Assembly: GCF_046845755.1 (NCBI RefSeq)
Contig: NZ_CP177357.1
Span: 620,001-684,000, forward strand
Direction of reading: 5' to 3'
Length of the DNA stretch: 64,000 nucleotides
From: Rubrivirga sp046845755
GTDB taxonomy: Bacteria > Bacteroidota > Rhodothermia > Rhodothermales > Rubricoccaceae
The notes beneath the pieces were generated by a model that made no database searches, was not told where the DNA came from, and worked only from the letters and a program-made list of their open reading frames with translations. Shown here piece after piece: positions 42,767 to 51,575 of this stretch. Position 1 is the stretch's first letter. Every line of letters begins with the position of its first letter. The position numbers were made by a program, and so were the translations under genes.

Positions 42767-43296
42767 GCCGGCCGGCCTCGGACCGCGTCTGGCGTGCGTT
42801 CTACACCCGGCCTCGGAACGAGAAGAAGGTGGCGGCTCGGCTCACCGAGGCCGGTCTCGAGGTCTGCCTGCCCCTGCGCACCGTCCTGCGCCAATGGTCG
42901 GACCGGAAGAAAACGGTCCGTGAGCCGCTCTTCCCCAGCTACCTCTTCGCCCACGTCGACGAGCGCGAGCGGCTGGTGGTGCTGACCGACGAGGCGATCG
43001 TCAAGACGGTCTCGTTTGGCGCGCGCCTAGCGGAGGTGCGGGACGCCGAGATCGAGATCCTGCGCGCGCTCGAAGCCATGCCCGGGCAGGTCGAGGCGGT
43101 CGCTCGGGACGCGTTCCCCGAGGGCACGCCGGTCCTGGTGACCGACGGCCCGATGAAGGGCGCGCGCGGGACGGTCGCCGGCTCGCCCCGGCCGCTGTAC
43201 CTCACGCTCGACATCCCCTCGATCCGCCAGTCCATCCGCCTGCAGGTGCCGGCCGACTGGATCATGCGCACCGAGGCCGCGCCAGCAGTGGGGTAG
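42763..43296 (+). CDS. NusG-like transcription antiterminator (UpxY/RfaH type)
   Basis: The 177-aa protein has the NusG N-terminal domain (WRAFYTRPRNEKKVAARL, then EPLFPSYLFAHVDERERL) and a C-terminal KOW-like segment (GTPVLVTDGPMKGARGTVAG). Specialised NusG paralogues of this kind travel with RNA polymerase through capsule operons and prevent premature termination. It begins with GTG overlapping the epimerase stop (GTGA). UpxY genes are usually first in their operon; here it is fourth. An ops-like GTCGGTAGCTTG lies 111 nt after its end. Confidence 0.92.
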   Translation: MSRPASDRVWRAFYTRPRNEKKVAARLTEAGLEVCLPLRTVLRQWSDRKKTVREPLFPSYLFAHVDERERLVVLTDEAIVKTVSFGARLAEVRDAEIEILRALEAMPGQVEAVARDAFPEGTPVLVTDGPMKGARGTVAGSPRPLYLTLDIPSIRQSIRLQVPADWIMRTEAAPAVG

Positions 43297-43406
43297 GACC
43301 CCTCCCCACGCCAGGTTCGACTGCGGAAGGTCCCGTCAGGCAGGACGAACAAGGCGCAATCTTGACAGGGTACGGGCCCTGATGCCACAGGTGTGCTCCC
43401 GTATGT

Positions 43407-43418
43407 GTCGGTAGCTTG
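43407..43418 (+). promoter_or_regulatory. GTCGGTAGCTTG: ops-like element or -7 promoter box
   Basis: GTCGGTAGCTTG matches the enterobacterial ops (RfaH-recruiting) consensus GGCGGTAGCNTG at all specified positions but one. It lies between the NusG-like gene and the UDP-sugar dehydrogenase gene. The same bases contain TAGCTTGG, which also fits the window's -7-type promoter box. The two readings cannot be separated by eye. Confidence 0.45.
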
Positions 43419-43528
43419 GGGGACGCCTGCCCAGCCTGTCTGGGGCGGGCTGTCTCCTCCGCCGCCGCCGTCATCTCCCCATGGGACTGACGCGGCGAAG
43501 CCGTATCCCGCGACCACGCGATCTCTCG

Positions 43529-44833
43529 ATGACCGACCCCACCACCCCCCTCTCCACGCTCCTCGGCCGCATCGAGGCGGACACGGCGCGCGTGGGCATC
43601 ATCGGCCTCGGCTACGTCGGCCTCCCCCTGGCCGTCGTGTTTGCCGAGGCGGGCCTCCAGGTCGTCGGCATCGACGTCAACGGCGCCGTCGCCGAGGGCA
43701 TCAACGCCGGGACCTCGCACATCGAGGACATCCCGGACAGCCGGCTGGCGCCGCTCGTCGAGGCCGGCCTGCTCTCGGCCACGACCGACTTCGGCGTGCT
43801 CGCCGGCTGCGACGGCGTCTCCATCTGCGTGCCCACGCCGCTCCGCAAGACGGGCGACCCCGACATCTCGTACATCCTGGCGGCGACGGAGCAGATCAAG
43901 ACGCACGTCCACCCCGGGATGGTCGTCGTGCTCGAGAGCACGACGTACCCCGGCACGACGCGCGAGATCTTGCAGCCGGCCCTCGAGGAGGGCGGGCTGC
44001 GCGTCGGCGACGACTTTTTCCTGTGCTTCTCGCCCGAGCGCGTCGACCCCGGGCGCGAGGACTGGACGACGGTCAACACGCCCAAGGTGATGGGCGGCGT
44101 CACGCCGGCGTGCGTCGAGGCCGCGACGGCGCTCTACGGCCGGGCCGTCGACACGGTCGTGCCCGTCGCGAGCCCCGAGGCGGCCGAGATGGTCAAGCTC
44201 CTCGAGAACACGTTCCGCGCGGTCAACATCGGCCTGGCGAACGAGATCTTGCTCATGTGCGACAAGCTGGGGCTCGACGCGTGGGAGATCATCGACGCGG
44301 CGGCCACCAAGCCGTTCGGGTACATGAAGTTCACCCCGGGCCCGGGCCTGGGCGGGCACTGCATCCCCATCGACCCGCTCTACCTCTCGTGGAAGCTCCG
44401 GTCGCTCAACTACACGGCGCGCTTTATCGACCTGGCCAGCGAGGTCAACACGTCGATGCCGGCGTACTGGGTGCAGAAGGTGCAGGACGCGCTCAACGAC
44501 GCCGGCAAGGCCGTGCGGGGCAGCCACGTCCTGGTGGTCGGCGTGGCCTACAAGAAGGACATCTCGGACATGCGCGAGAGCCCGGCCCTCGACGTCCTGC
44601 AGCTGCTCGCGGAGAAGGGCGCGACGCTGGGCTACCACGACCCGCACGTGCCGTCGCTGGCGCACGAGGGGCTCGACCTCCAGAGCACCGACCTGGGGGC
44701 CGGGCTGGAGCAGGCGGACGCGGTCGTCGTGGTGACCGACCACGCGGGGACCGACTGGGACGCGATCGCCGAGAGCGGCGCGGCCATCGTCGATACGCGG
44801 GCCGCCTTGCGCACCCGCCCCACCGCCGCGTAG
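43529..44833 (+). CDS. UDP-N-acetyl-D-glucosamine/galactosamine 6-dehydrogenase (WbpA/WbpO/TviB-like)
   Basis: The 434-aa enzyme oxidises the C6 hydroxyl of a UDP-HexNAc to a carboxylate using two NAD+. It shows GIIGLGYVGLPLAVVFAEAG (nucleotide binding), FFLCFSPERVDPG, the substrate loop FRAVNIGLANEI, the catalytic Cys in PGLGGHCIPIDP and a C-terminal domain with ADAVVVVTDH. I take ATG 43529 (MTDPTTPLSTLLGRIEA); ATG 43481 would add 16 residues. With the WbpP-like epimerase it supplies an amino-uronic acid sugar. A 515-bp gap without a gene follows. Confidence 0.92.
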   Translation: MTDPTTPLSTLLGRIEADTARVGIIGLGYVGLPLAVVFAEAGLQVVGIDVNGAVAEGINAGTSHIEDIPDSRLAPLVEAGLLSATTDFGVLAGCDGVSICVPTPLRKTGDPDISYILAATEQIKTHVHPGMVVVLESTTYPGTTREILQPALEEGGLRVGDDFFLCFSPERVDPGREDWTTVNTPKVMGGVTPACVEAATALYGRAVDTVVPVASPEAAEMVKLLENTFRAVNIGLANEILLMCDKLGLDAWEIIDAAATKPFGYMKFTPGPGLGGHCIPIDPLYLSWKLRSLNYTARFIDLASEVNTSMPAYWVQKVQDALNDAGKAVRGSHVLVVGVAYKKDISDMRESPALDVLQLLAEKGATLGYHDPHVPSLAHEGLDLQSTDLGAGLEQADAVVVVTDHAGTDWDAIAESGAAIVDTRAALRTRPTAA

Positions 44834-45348
44834 TGGACCGCGTGCCCTCCCTAGTGCCGATGCATCCGGCGAGGTCCCCTCTCCGGGTGGGTGAGGGGTC
44901 GGCGGTCGTGCTGGCCGAGGCGCTTGGCGATGTGCGGGCCTGCCCTCTTGTCATCCTCCGCTCCGCTCAGGAAGACGTGCTGGGAGGAATGGAGGTTGAC
45001 GGGAGGCGTCCTGCGGTGAGGAGGGGAGAGGATGAGCGGGCGACGTACAGGAGTCATGGGGCGAGCGGTGAAACTCGATCACCGGCGCTGATTGGGATTT
45101 GGATGGGCCGTCCTGGCAACCCGGGAGGGAGGATGCCCTTGACAGGTTTCGGGCGTATGGCGTTGACTGAGGTCGAGTCCGTGTGCGACGAACGGCCACG
45201 ACACCGCACGCCGCTCGACCGCCGCGCGCCCCTTAGGATGCCCTTAGGATGCCTACAGGATGCGCATGGGACGGCCGGGGCCGAGGCGACGTGGCTGGGC
45301 GCACGGGGAGCCGACGCTCCGTTCTTCCCATCTCTCCCGAGGTACCCC
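44834..45348. other. 515-bp intergenic region with hairpins and a short tandem repeat
   Basis: No convincing gene. It contains a CCCCTCTCC...GGTGAGGGG palindrome (about 44875), a GTCATCCTCCGCTC segment like the 26695 repeat, a TTGACAGGTTTCGGGC sequence (45139) resembling TTGACAGGGTACGGGC at 43362, and three tandem 11-mers (45230-45262). Confidence 0.5.
45230..45262. repeat. Tandem 11-bp repeat (CCCTTAGGATG x2 + CCTACAGGATG)
   Basis: Two exact copies of CCCTTAGGATG followed by a copy with three differences, 87 nt before the ATG at 45349. It could be a regulator-binding or promoter array; no other copy is in the window. Confidence 0.6.
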
Positions 45349-45918
45349 ATGGCCACCGTCAAACTCAACCCCATCCTCGAGCAGCTCCGCGGCAAAGTCG
45401 GAGACCTCGTCTTCAAGCGCTACGGCGACGGCACGGTCGTCAGCCGCACGCCCGATTTTTCCGACCACGAGCCCACGGAGGCCCAGCTGGCGCACCGCGA
45501 CCGGTTCCGCCAGGCCACCGTCTACGGGCGCGTGGTGATGGCCGACGAGGAGGCCCGCGCCGTCTACGAGGCGGCGGCCGAAACGCGGGGCAAGCCGATC
45601 TTCAGCCTCACCGTCGCCGACTTTTTCAACGCCCCCTCCGTCGACGAGATCGACGTGTCGGGCTACACCGGCGCCAGCGGCGACCCGATCGTGGTGCGCG
45701 CCTCGGACGACGTCGACGTCCAGCGCGTCGTGGTCGCGCTGACCGACGCCGACGGCGCGGCGCTGGAGTCGGGCGAGGCCGCGGCCGATGCCGGCCATTG
45801 GGTCTACACGGCGCAGACCGACGTGGCGCCCGGGACGACCGTCCGCATCGGCGTGCAGGCCGTCGACCGGCCGGGCGGCGTCGGCGAAGACGACACCGAG
45901 ATCCAGACGCCCGCCTAA
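45349..45918 (+). CDS. Hypothetical protein, 189 aa, DUF6266-like N-terminus
   Basis: The N-terminal half (KLNPILEQLRGKVGDLVFK, then GTVVSRTPDFSDHEPTEAQ) looks like the DUF6266 / 'no-frame-shift' type of small conserved proteins often found next to mobile or surface genes. The C-terminal half is a beta-sandwich-like region (DPIVVRASDDVDVQRVVVAL, APGTTVRIGVQAVD). No signal peptide or enzyme motif is present. It interrupts the nucleotide-sugar genes of the polysaccharide locus and is separated from both neighbours by non-coding DNA, so its role there is unclear. Confidence 0.6.
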   Translation: MATVKLNPILEQLRGKVGDLVFKRYGDGTVVSRTPDFSDHEPTEAQLAHRDRFRQATVYGRVVMADEEARAVYEAAAETRGKPIFSLTVADFFNAPSVDEIDVSGYTGASGDPIVVRASDDVDVQRVVVALTDADGAALESGEAAADAGHWVYTAQTDVAPGTTVRIGVQAVDRPGGVGEDDTEIQTPA

Positions 45919-45926
45919 CCCCGACC

Positions 45927-45962
45927 CCTGCGGGCGCGCCTGGCGGAGGCGCTCCCCGCAGG
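45927..45962 (+). terminator. Strong hairpin between the hypothetical gene and rfbB
   Basis: CCTGCGGG (45927) pairs with CCCGCAGG, and an inner GCGCCT/AGGCGC stem extends it. No T run follows. The rfbB ATG is 12 nt downstream, so the hairpin could influence either transcript end or translation start. Confidence 0.5.
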
Positions 45963-45973
45963 CCTCCTACTCT

Positions 45974-47035
45974 ATGACCCCTCAGACACTTCTCGTGACC
46001 GGCGGCGCCGGCTTTATCGGCTCGGCGCTCGTCCGGCACCTGCTTCGCGACACCGAGCACCACGTCGTCAATGTGGACGCCCTCACGTATGCGGGCAACC
46101 TGGACTCGCTGGCCGAGGTGGAGGGCCACGCGCGCTACACGTTCGAGCCCGTCGACATCTGCGACGCGGAGGCCATCGCCCGGCTGTTCGAGACGCACCG
46201 GCCCTCGGCCGTGCTGCACCTGGCGGCCGAGAGCCACGTCGACCGCTCCATCGACGGCCCGGATGCCTTCATCCGGACGAACCTGGTGGGGACCTTCACC
46301 CTCCTCCATGCCGCTCGCGTGCACTGGCAGGCGTTGCCCGAGGCCGAGCAGGAGGCCTTCCGCTTTGTCCACGTCTCGACCGACGAGGTCTACGGCGAGC
46401 TGGGCGAGGAGGGCCTGTTCACGGAGGACACGCCCTACGACCCGAGTTCGCCGTACTCCGCGTCGAAGGCGGGGAGCGACCACCTCGCGCGGGCCTGGCA
46501 CCGGACCTACGGGCTGCCCGTGGTCATCACGAACTGCTCGAACAACTACGGGCCGTTCCAATTCCCCGAAAAGCTGATCCCGGTCGTGATCCTGAAGGCG
46601 CTCGCGGGCGAGCCGATCCCGGTCTACGGCAAGGGCGACAACGTCCGGGACTGGCTCTTTGTCGACGACCACGTCCGCGCGCTCACGACGGTGCTGGCCC
46701 AGGGGACGCCGGGCGAGACGTACAACATCGGGGGCCACAACGAGAAGACCAACCTCGAGGTGGTCCACGCCATCTGCGGGTTGATGGACGAGATGGACCC
46801 GGCGCGCGCGCGCCACGCCGACCTGGTCTCGTTCGTGACCGACCGCCCGGGCCACGACTGGCGCTACGCCATCGACGCGTCCAAGATCGAGCGGGAGCTG
46901 GGCTGGACGCCGCAAGAGACTTTCGAGACGGGCCTCCGACAGACCGTCCGGTGGTACCTCGACCGCCGCGACTGGTGGGAGCGCGTGCTCTCCGGGGCGT
47001 ATAAAATGGAGCGCCTGGGCGTCTCCTCCGACTGA
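45974..47035 (+). CDS. rfbB: dTDP-glucose 4,6-dehydratase
   Basis: This 353-aa enzyme removes water from dTDP-glucose to give dTDP-4-keto-6-deoxyglucose. Marks are VTGGAGFIGSALVRHLL, AAESHVDRSIDGP, STDEVYGELGEEG, catalytic YSASK, ITNCSNNYGPFQFPEKLIP and WYLDRRDWWERVLSG. Length and motifs are standard. The start ATG sits 12 nt after a strong hairpin. It opens the block rfbB-rfbA-rfbC-wecE, whose product feeds an amino-deoxyhexose branch. Confidence 0.97.
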   Translation: MTPQTLLVTGGAGFIGSALVRHLLRDTEHHVVNVDALTYAGNLDSLAEVEGHARYTFEPVDICDAEAIARLFETHRPSAVLHLAAESHVDRSIDGPDAFIRTNLVGTFTLLHAARVHWQALPEAEQEAFRFVHVSTDEVYGELGEEGLFTEDTPYDPSSPYSASKAGSDHLARAWHRTYGLPVVITNCSNNYGPFQFPEKLIPVVILKALAGEPIPVYGKGDNVRDWLFVDDHVRALTTVLAQGTPGETYNIGGHNEKTNLEVVHAICGLMDEMDPARARHADLVSFVTDRPGHDWRYAIDASKIERELGWTPQETFETGLRQTVRWYLDRRDWWERVLSGAYKMERLGVSSD

Positions 47036-47053
47036 CCTGACCCGACGCACGAC

Positions 47054-47938
47054 ATGAACAGAAAGGGCATCATCCTGGCCGGGGGCTCCGGCACCCGGCT
47101 CTACCCGATCACGCGGTCGATCAGCAAGCAGCTGCTGCCGGTCTACGACAAGCCGATGATCTACTACCCGCTCAGCACGCTGATGCTGGCGGGGATCCGC
47201 GAGATCCTGATCATCTCGACGCCACACGACCTCCCACTCTTCCGAGACCTGCTGGGCGACGGGAGCCAGTGGGGCCTGGCGCTCTCGTACGCGGAGCAGC
47301 CTCGCCCCGAGGGGCTCGCGCAGGCGTTCATCATCGGCGCCGACTTCGTAGGCGACGACGCGAGTTGTCTGATCCTGGGCGACAACATCTTCTACGGCCA
47401 CGGCCTGACCGACCAGCTCCGACGCGCGAGCGCACAGCCGTCGGGGGCCACGGTCTTCGGCTACACCGTCAAGGACCCCGAGCGCTATGGCGTCGTGTCG
47501 TTCGACGCGGAGGGACGGGCAGAGACCATCGAAGAGAAGCCCGAGAAGCCGAAGTCGCGCGTAGCGGTGACTGGTCTGTATTTCTACGACAACGCGGTCA
47601 TCGACATTGCGGCGTCCATGAAACCGTCGCCGCGTGGCGAACTGGAGATCACGGATGTGAACCGGGCCTACCTGGAGGCGGGGTCGCTCGACGTGGAGGT
47701 GATGGGGCGGGGGATGGCATGGCTCGACACGGGCACGCACGAGTCGCTGCTGCAGGCGGCCAACTTCGTCGAGACCATTGAGCAGCGTCAAGGGCTCAAG
47801 GTGGCGTGTTTGGAGGAGGTCGCGTTCCGGTCCGGCTGGATCTCGTCGGACGAGCTGGCGGCGCAGGCCGCACCCCTCGCCAAGAACGGCTACGGCCAGT
47901 ACCTGCTCGACCTGCTCGACACGGAGGTGACCGCGTGA
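47054..47938 (+). CDS. rfbA: Glucose-1-phosphate thymidylyltransferase
   Basis: The 294-aa nucleotidyltransferase joins glucose-1-phosphate and dTTP to dTDP-glucose. Family marks are ILAGGSGTRLYPITRSISKQ (substrate and Mg site), YDKPMIYYPLSTLMLAGI, ILGDNIFYGHGL, EEKPEKPKS and WLDTGTHESLLQA. It lies 18 bp after rfbB, and its stop overlaps the rfbC start (GTGA). Confidence 0.97.
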   Translation: MNRKGIILAGGSGTRLYPITRSISKQLLPVYDKPMIYYPLSTLMLAGIREILIISTPHDLPLFRDLLGDGSQWGLALSYAEQPRPEGLAQAFIIGADFVGDDASCLILGDNIFYGHGLTDQLRRASAQPSGATVFGYTVKDPERYGVVSFDAEGRAETIEEKPEKPKSRVAVTGLYFYDNAVIDIAASMKPSPRGELEITDVNRAYLEAGSLDVEVMGRGMAWLDTGTHESLLQAANFVETIEQRQGLKVACLEEVAFRSGWISSDELAAQAAPLAKNGYGQYLLDLLDTEVTA

Positions 47939-48513
47939 CCGTCACCGAAACGGAACTCGACGGCGTGCGCCTTCTGGAGCCGCGGGTGTTCGAGGACGAG
48001 CGCGGGCGGTTCCTGGAGACCTGGAACGCCGAGCGCTATGCAGAGGCGGGCATCCCTGGCCCGTTCGTGCAGGACAACGTGTCGGTCTCGAAGCGAGGCG
48101 TGGTGCGGGGGCTGCACTTCCAGACGCCGCCACATGCGCAGGCCAAGCTCGTTCAGGTGCTGGAGGGCTCCGTGTACGACGTGGCCGTGGACCTTCGGCG
48201 CGGCTCGCCGACGTTCGGCCAGCACGTGGGCGTGGAGCTGTCGGCCGAGAACGGCCGCCAGATGTACGTGCCGGCGGGCTTCGCACACGGGTTCGCGGTG
48301 ACGAGCGAGACGGCGCTGTTCACCTACAAGTGCTCGGCCCCTTACGCTCCGCACCATGAGGGCTCGCTGCGCTGGGACGACCCTGCTCTGGGTATCGACT
48401 GGCCCGTAGAGCGGCCGCACCTGTCCGCCAAGGACCGCGCCGCGCCGCCGTGGGCCGCGGTTTGCGAGACGACTCCCTTCACGTTCGACGGCGCTGACGT
48501 CCCGACGCTGTGA
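47935..48513 (+). CDS. rfbC: dTDP-4-dehydrorhamnose 3,5-epimerase
   Basis: This 192-aa cupin-fold enzyme epimerises dTDP-4-keto-6-deoxyglucose at C3 and C5. It shows FEDERGRFLETWNAERY, QDNVSVSKRGVVRGLHFQ, the active-site AKLVQVLEGSVYDVAVDLRR and MYVPAGFAHGFAV with the conserved His. GTG 47935 overlaps the rfbA stop. The usual partner rfbD (reductase to L-rhamnose) is not in the window, so either it is elsewhere or the product goes to another branch. Confidence 0.95.
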   Translation: MTVTETELDGVRLLEPRVFEDERGRFLETWNAERYAEAGIPGPFVQDNVSVSKRGVVRGLHFQTPPHAQAKLVQVLEGSVYDVAVDLRRGSPTFGQHVGVELSAENGRQMYVPAGFAHGFAVTSETALFTYKCSAPYAPHHEGSLRWDDPALGIDWPVERPHLSAKDRAAPPWAAVCETTPFTFDGADVPTL

Positions 48514-49658
48514 TCCCATTCAGCAAACCCTCTGTCGGACCCGCCGAGCAGGCCGCCGTCGCCGCGGCGCTCGGCAACGACGTGCTCCACGGCGACGGCG
48601 CCGTGAGCCGCCGCGTCCAAGCCAAGCTCCGCGAGTGGCTCGGCGTCGAGCACGCGCTGCTGACGACGTCGTGCACGCACGCCATCGAAGTGGCGATGCT
48701 GGCCCTCGGCCTGGGGCCGGGCGACGAGGTGATCCTGCCCAGCTTCACCTTCGTCTCGACGGCCAACCCGGTCGTGCTCCGCGGCGCCACGCCGGTCTTC
48801 GCCGATGTGGACCTCGGCACCATGAACCTCGACCCCGAGGACGTGGCCCGCCGCGTGACGCCCCGAACGCGGGCCATCATCCCGGTCCACTACGGCGGCG
48901 TCGCCTGTGACATGGACGCGCTCCAGGCCATCGCCGACCAGCACGACCTCGTGATCGTCGAGGACGCGGCCCAGGGCGTCGACGCGACCTACAAGGGGCG
49001 CCCGCTCGGAACCATCGGCGACATCGGGTGCTACAGCTTCCACGACACCAAGAACCTGATGTGCGGCGAGGGCGGCGCCTACCTCACCAACAGCGATGAG
49101 CTGGCGCGCAAGGCCGAGCTGGTGCGCGAAAAGGGCACCAACCGCGCGGCATTCCTGCGCGGCGACGTGGACAAGTACACCTGGGTGAGCCTGGGCAGCT
49201 CCTACATCCAGTCCGACGTGCTGGCGGCGCTGTTGGAGGCGCAGCTCGACCGCCGCGACGAGATCAAGCGCCAGCGGATGGCCGTCTGGGACGCCTACCG
49301 CGCCGCCTTCGCGCCGCTCGTCGAGGCCGGCCGGGTCTCGCTCCAGACCATCCCGGAGGGCGCCGCCCACAACGCGCACCTGTTCTACTTCCGGACGGAG
49401 ACGCCCGAGCTGCGCGGCGCCGCCATCGACGCCCTGCGGGCGGCCGGCCTCCAGGCCGTGTTCCACTACGTCCCGCTGCACTCGTCGCCGTTCGGCCGCG
49501 AGAACGGCTGCGACTACGACCTGCCCGCGACGACGCTGGGCGCCGAGACGCTCGTCCGCTTGCCGCTCTTTCCTGACCTCGCACCCCAGGCGGGCGAGGT
49601 GGCCGCGCGCGCCGTTGAGGCCGTGGACTGCGTGGTTCGCTCCGTCTCCGCCATCTAG
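48510..49658 (+). CDS. wecE: dTDP-4-amino-4,6-dideoxygalactose transaminase (WecE/RffA-like)
   Basis: A 382-aa PLP-dependent DegT/DnrJ/EryC1-type sugar aminotransferase. WecE-specific marks are HGDGAVSRRVQ, PSFTFVSTANPVVLRGATPV, VEDAAQGVDATYKGRPLG, the PLP-Lys in SFHDTKNLMCGEGGA, EKGTNRAAFLRGDVDKYTW and LGSSYIQSDVLAALLEAQL. It adds an amino group at C4 of the 4-keto-6-deoxy sugar made by RfbB, giving dTDP-Fuc4N (or a near relative). GTG 48510 overlaps the rfbC stop. The acyltransferase-like gene that follows could acylate the new amine. Confidence 0.93.
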   Translation: MIPFSKPSVGPAEQAAVAAALGNDVLHGDGAVSRRVQAKLREWLGVEHALLTTSCTHAIEVAMLALGLGPGDEVILPSFTFVSTANPVVLRGATPVFADVDLGTMNLDPEDVARRVTPRTRAIIPVHYGGVACDMDALQAIADQHDLVIVEDAAQGVDATYKGRPLGTIGDIGCYSFHDTKNLMCGEGGAYLTNSDELARKAELVREKGTNRAAFLRGDVDKYTWVSLGSSYIQSDVLAALLEAQLDRRDEIKRQRMAVWDAYRAAFAPLVEAGRVSLQTIPEGAAHNAHLFYFRTETPELRGAAIDALRAAGLQAVFHYVPLHSSPFGRENGCDYDLPATTLGAETLVRLPLFPDLAPQAGEVAARAVEAVDCVVRSVSAI

Positions 49659-49659
49659 G

Positions 49660-50652
49660 ATGATCATCGGTCCCGTGTCGAGAGACGTGTGGTGGGCGGT
49701 CGCTGAAGCGTGCCCATACGCGACCTTTTTTCACTCCCCGCTGTGGGCAGAGCTTGCCGAAGCCGCTGGTCTGGCTGAAGAGTCCTGCACCGTCGGTATG
49801 GTGGGGACGAACGGGACGGACTACGTCCTTCCTACGGTGCGCGTCCCAGGTGCCCTGCGGGAGTACCGATCTACAGCTCGTAGTAACTACGGGGGAATCG
49901 TTGCGAACGGGCCTGTCGACCCGGCCGACGTCGACGCGCTGTACGCTCATTCTTTTTCCGGTCCGCTCGGTACCCACCTAGTCACCGGCAACCCACTGTG
50001 GGTGACTCTGGACCGTAGCCCTGCCCCCGACTCCGATTGGGGACGGGCCACGCAGGGTTCAACACACATTTTGTCTCTGCCTGACACTTCGGACGGCCTC
50101 ATCCCGGGGTTCTCGAAGGGCCACAAGAGCAGTCTGAAGAAAGGAGTCAAGATGGGTGTCACATGCCGTAAGGCGGACTGCATTCAGGATTTCCAGAGCT
50201 ACTACCAGGCTTATCAGGCATCGCTTGTGCGGTGGGGAGATAAAGCGACAAGTCAGTATGAATGGAGTCTCTTCGAGGCTGTATTCAAAATGGCGACATC
50301 TCATCCGGAACACGTACAGTTGTGGCTCGCTGAGCGCGACGGTGTACTCGCCTCCGGTGCGCTCATGTTCTATTGGAATGACCACGCCGTCTGGTGGCAC
50401 GGTGCGGCGCATGAGGATCAGTTTGAGTGCTATCCCAACAATGTGCTAATACCTCATTTAATGAAGCTATGCATCGAGCGGGAAATTAAATACTTCGATT
50501 TTAATCCAAGCGGAGGCCATGAGGGGGTTGCCCGATTTAAGGGTCGCTTCGGCGCTGAAATCTGGCCGTTTCAGCTCTACTGGCAAGAGGGCATCGCCAC
50601 GAAGGTGGTGTCTGAGGCGAAGGGAGTCGCCCGAAGACTGCTTGGCCGATGA
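49660..50652 (+). CDS. FemAB/GNAT-like acyl- or aminoacyltransferase
   Basis: This 330-aa soluble protein resembles the FemAB/'BioF2-like' GNAT group. The N-terminal region contains FFHSPLWAELAEAAG, a basic HKSSLKKGVKMG motif follows, and the C-terminal part has the diagnostic YFDFNPSGGHEGVARFKGRF. Such proteins attach acyl or aminoacyl groups to sugars or peptidoglycan precursors. Directly after wecE, it is a good candidate for N-acylation of the 4-amino sugar, replacing a WecD-type enzyme (inference). From about 50400 its DNA becomes AT-richer, entering a composition island. Confidence 0.8.
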   Translation: MIIGPVSRDVWWAVAEACPYATFFHSPLWAELAEAAGLAEESCTVGMVGTNGTDYVLPTVRVPGALREYRSTARSNYGGIVANGPVDPADVDALYAHSFSGPLGTHLVTGNPLWVTLDRSPAPDSDWGRATQGSTHILSLPDTSDGLIPGFSKGHKSSLKKGVKMGVTCRKADCIQDFQSYYQAYQASLVRWGDKATSQYEWSLFEAVFKMATSHPEHVQLWLAERDGVLASGALMFYWNDHAVWWHGAAHEDQFECYPNNVLIPHLMKLCIEREIKYFDFNPSGGHEGVARFKGRFGAEIWPFQLYWQEGIATKVVSEAKGVARRLLGR

Positions 50653-51575
50653 TGCCCAGGAGGGTCATCCGAAACGCGCTCGTGACCGTGGACCAATTGG
50701 TCGTTGGTGAGTCGTCGTCTCCCTCAATGCCCCCTTTGTTTGTGGTCGGGAGCCCGCGCAGCGGAACGACCGTGGTGACCCAGCATATATTTAATACTTT
50801 CGAGTTTGCTTATATATCCAACTATGTAAAAAAGCATTTTCGGATTCCAGCTATTGCCTCTGTAATTTCTAGATTGAAAGGTGTATCGAATCGTGCTTAT
50901 GATAGTCGCTTGGGCGTTGTCAAGGGGGAAACGTCAATCAGTGACGGGTGGGCGCTGTTCGAGCAGTGGTTTCCAGGGTTTAACTACCATGATGCTGATG
51001 GTTCTGGATTTCTGAGGACGGCAAATCCGAACCGACTCGCGGCCCTGCTAAGGTTTATAGAGCGAATATATAGCGCTCCTGTTCTCGTCAAAAATAACGG
51101 AAATTCTTTGCGAATTGACTCATTGTCTAATTTGTTTCAAAGCGCTATATTTGTGCACGTTGAGCGTGATCTTGTTTCGACTAGCTCTTCCCTGATTAGG
51201 GCTCGGCACAAGAGGGGGGTGGGAAAAGGTGACTGGTGGACAACCGTCCCTGAGCCCATCCTTAGCCTCAGCTTTGAATCGGAGGCAGAGCGGGCCGTGG
51301 TCCAGTCTTGGGCCGTCCGTGAAGCGGCGCGGCGGAGCTTGACGGCGCTCTCACCAGATCGCTACATCACCATCGAATACGACGCATTCTGCGACGACCC
51401 TGACGGTGTGATTCGTTGGGTCGAAGCGAAATACCTAGCGCATGCTGTCCGACTCAAGCGCGTGTCCAACTGCTTGGACCCGACCATCGAGAACCGCGCG
51501 CCGCCTCCCCTGGTCTCCGAAGCGGACGTGGAGCGGTTTGTCGCTCGAGCCAAACGGCAGCTAGCTGCCACGTGA
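50649..51575 (+). CDS. Sulfotransferase-family protein
   Basis: The 308-aa protein has the PAPS-dependent sulfotransferase pattern: the 5'-phosphosulfate loop FVVGSPRSGTTVVTQHIF near the N-terminus and the 3'-phosphate segment IFVHVERDLVSTSSSLIRAR. It should sulfate a sugar residue of the exopolysaccharide or a lipid-linked precursor. The DNA at 50780-51200 is markedly AT-rich (for example ATATATTTAATACTTT) compared with its neighbours, a sign of recent transfer. The ATG overlaps the stop of the FemAB-like gene, and its own stop overlaps the flippase GTG. Confidence 0.85.
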   Translation: MMPRRVIRNALVTVDQLVVGESSSPSMPPLFVVGSPRSGTTVVTQHIFNTFEFAYISNYVKKHFRIPAIASVISRLKGVSNRAYDSRLGVVKGETSISDGWALFEQWFPGFNYHDADGSGFLRTANPNRLAALLRFIERIYSAPVLVKNNGNSLRIDSLSNLFQSAIFVHVERDLVSTSSSLIRARHKRGVGKGDWWTTVPEPILSLSFESEAERAVVQSWAVREAARRSLTALSPDRYITIEYDAFCDDPDGVIRWVEAKYLAHAVRLKRVSNCLDPTIENRAPPPLVSEADVERFVARAKRQLAAT

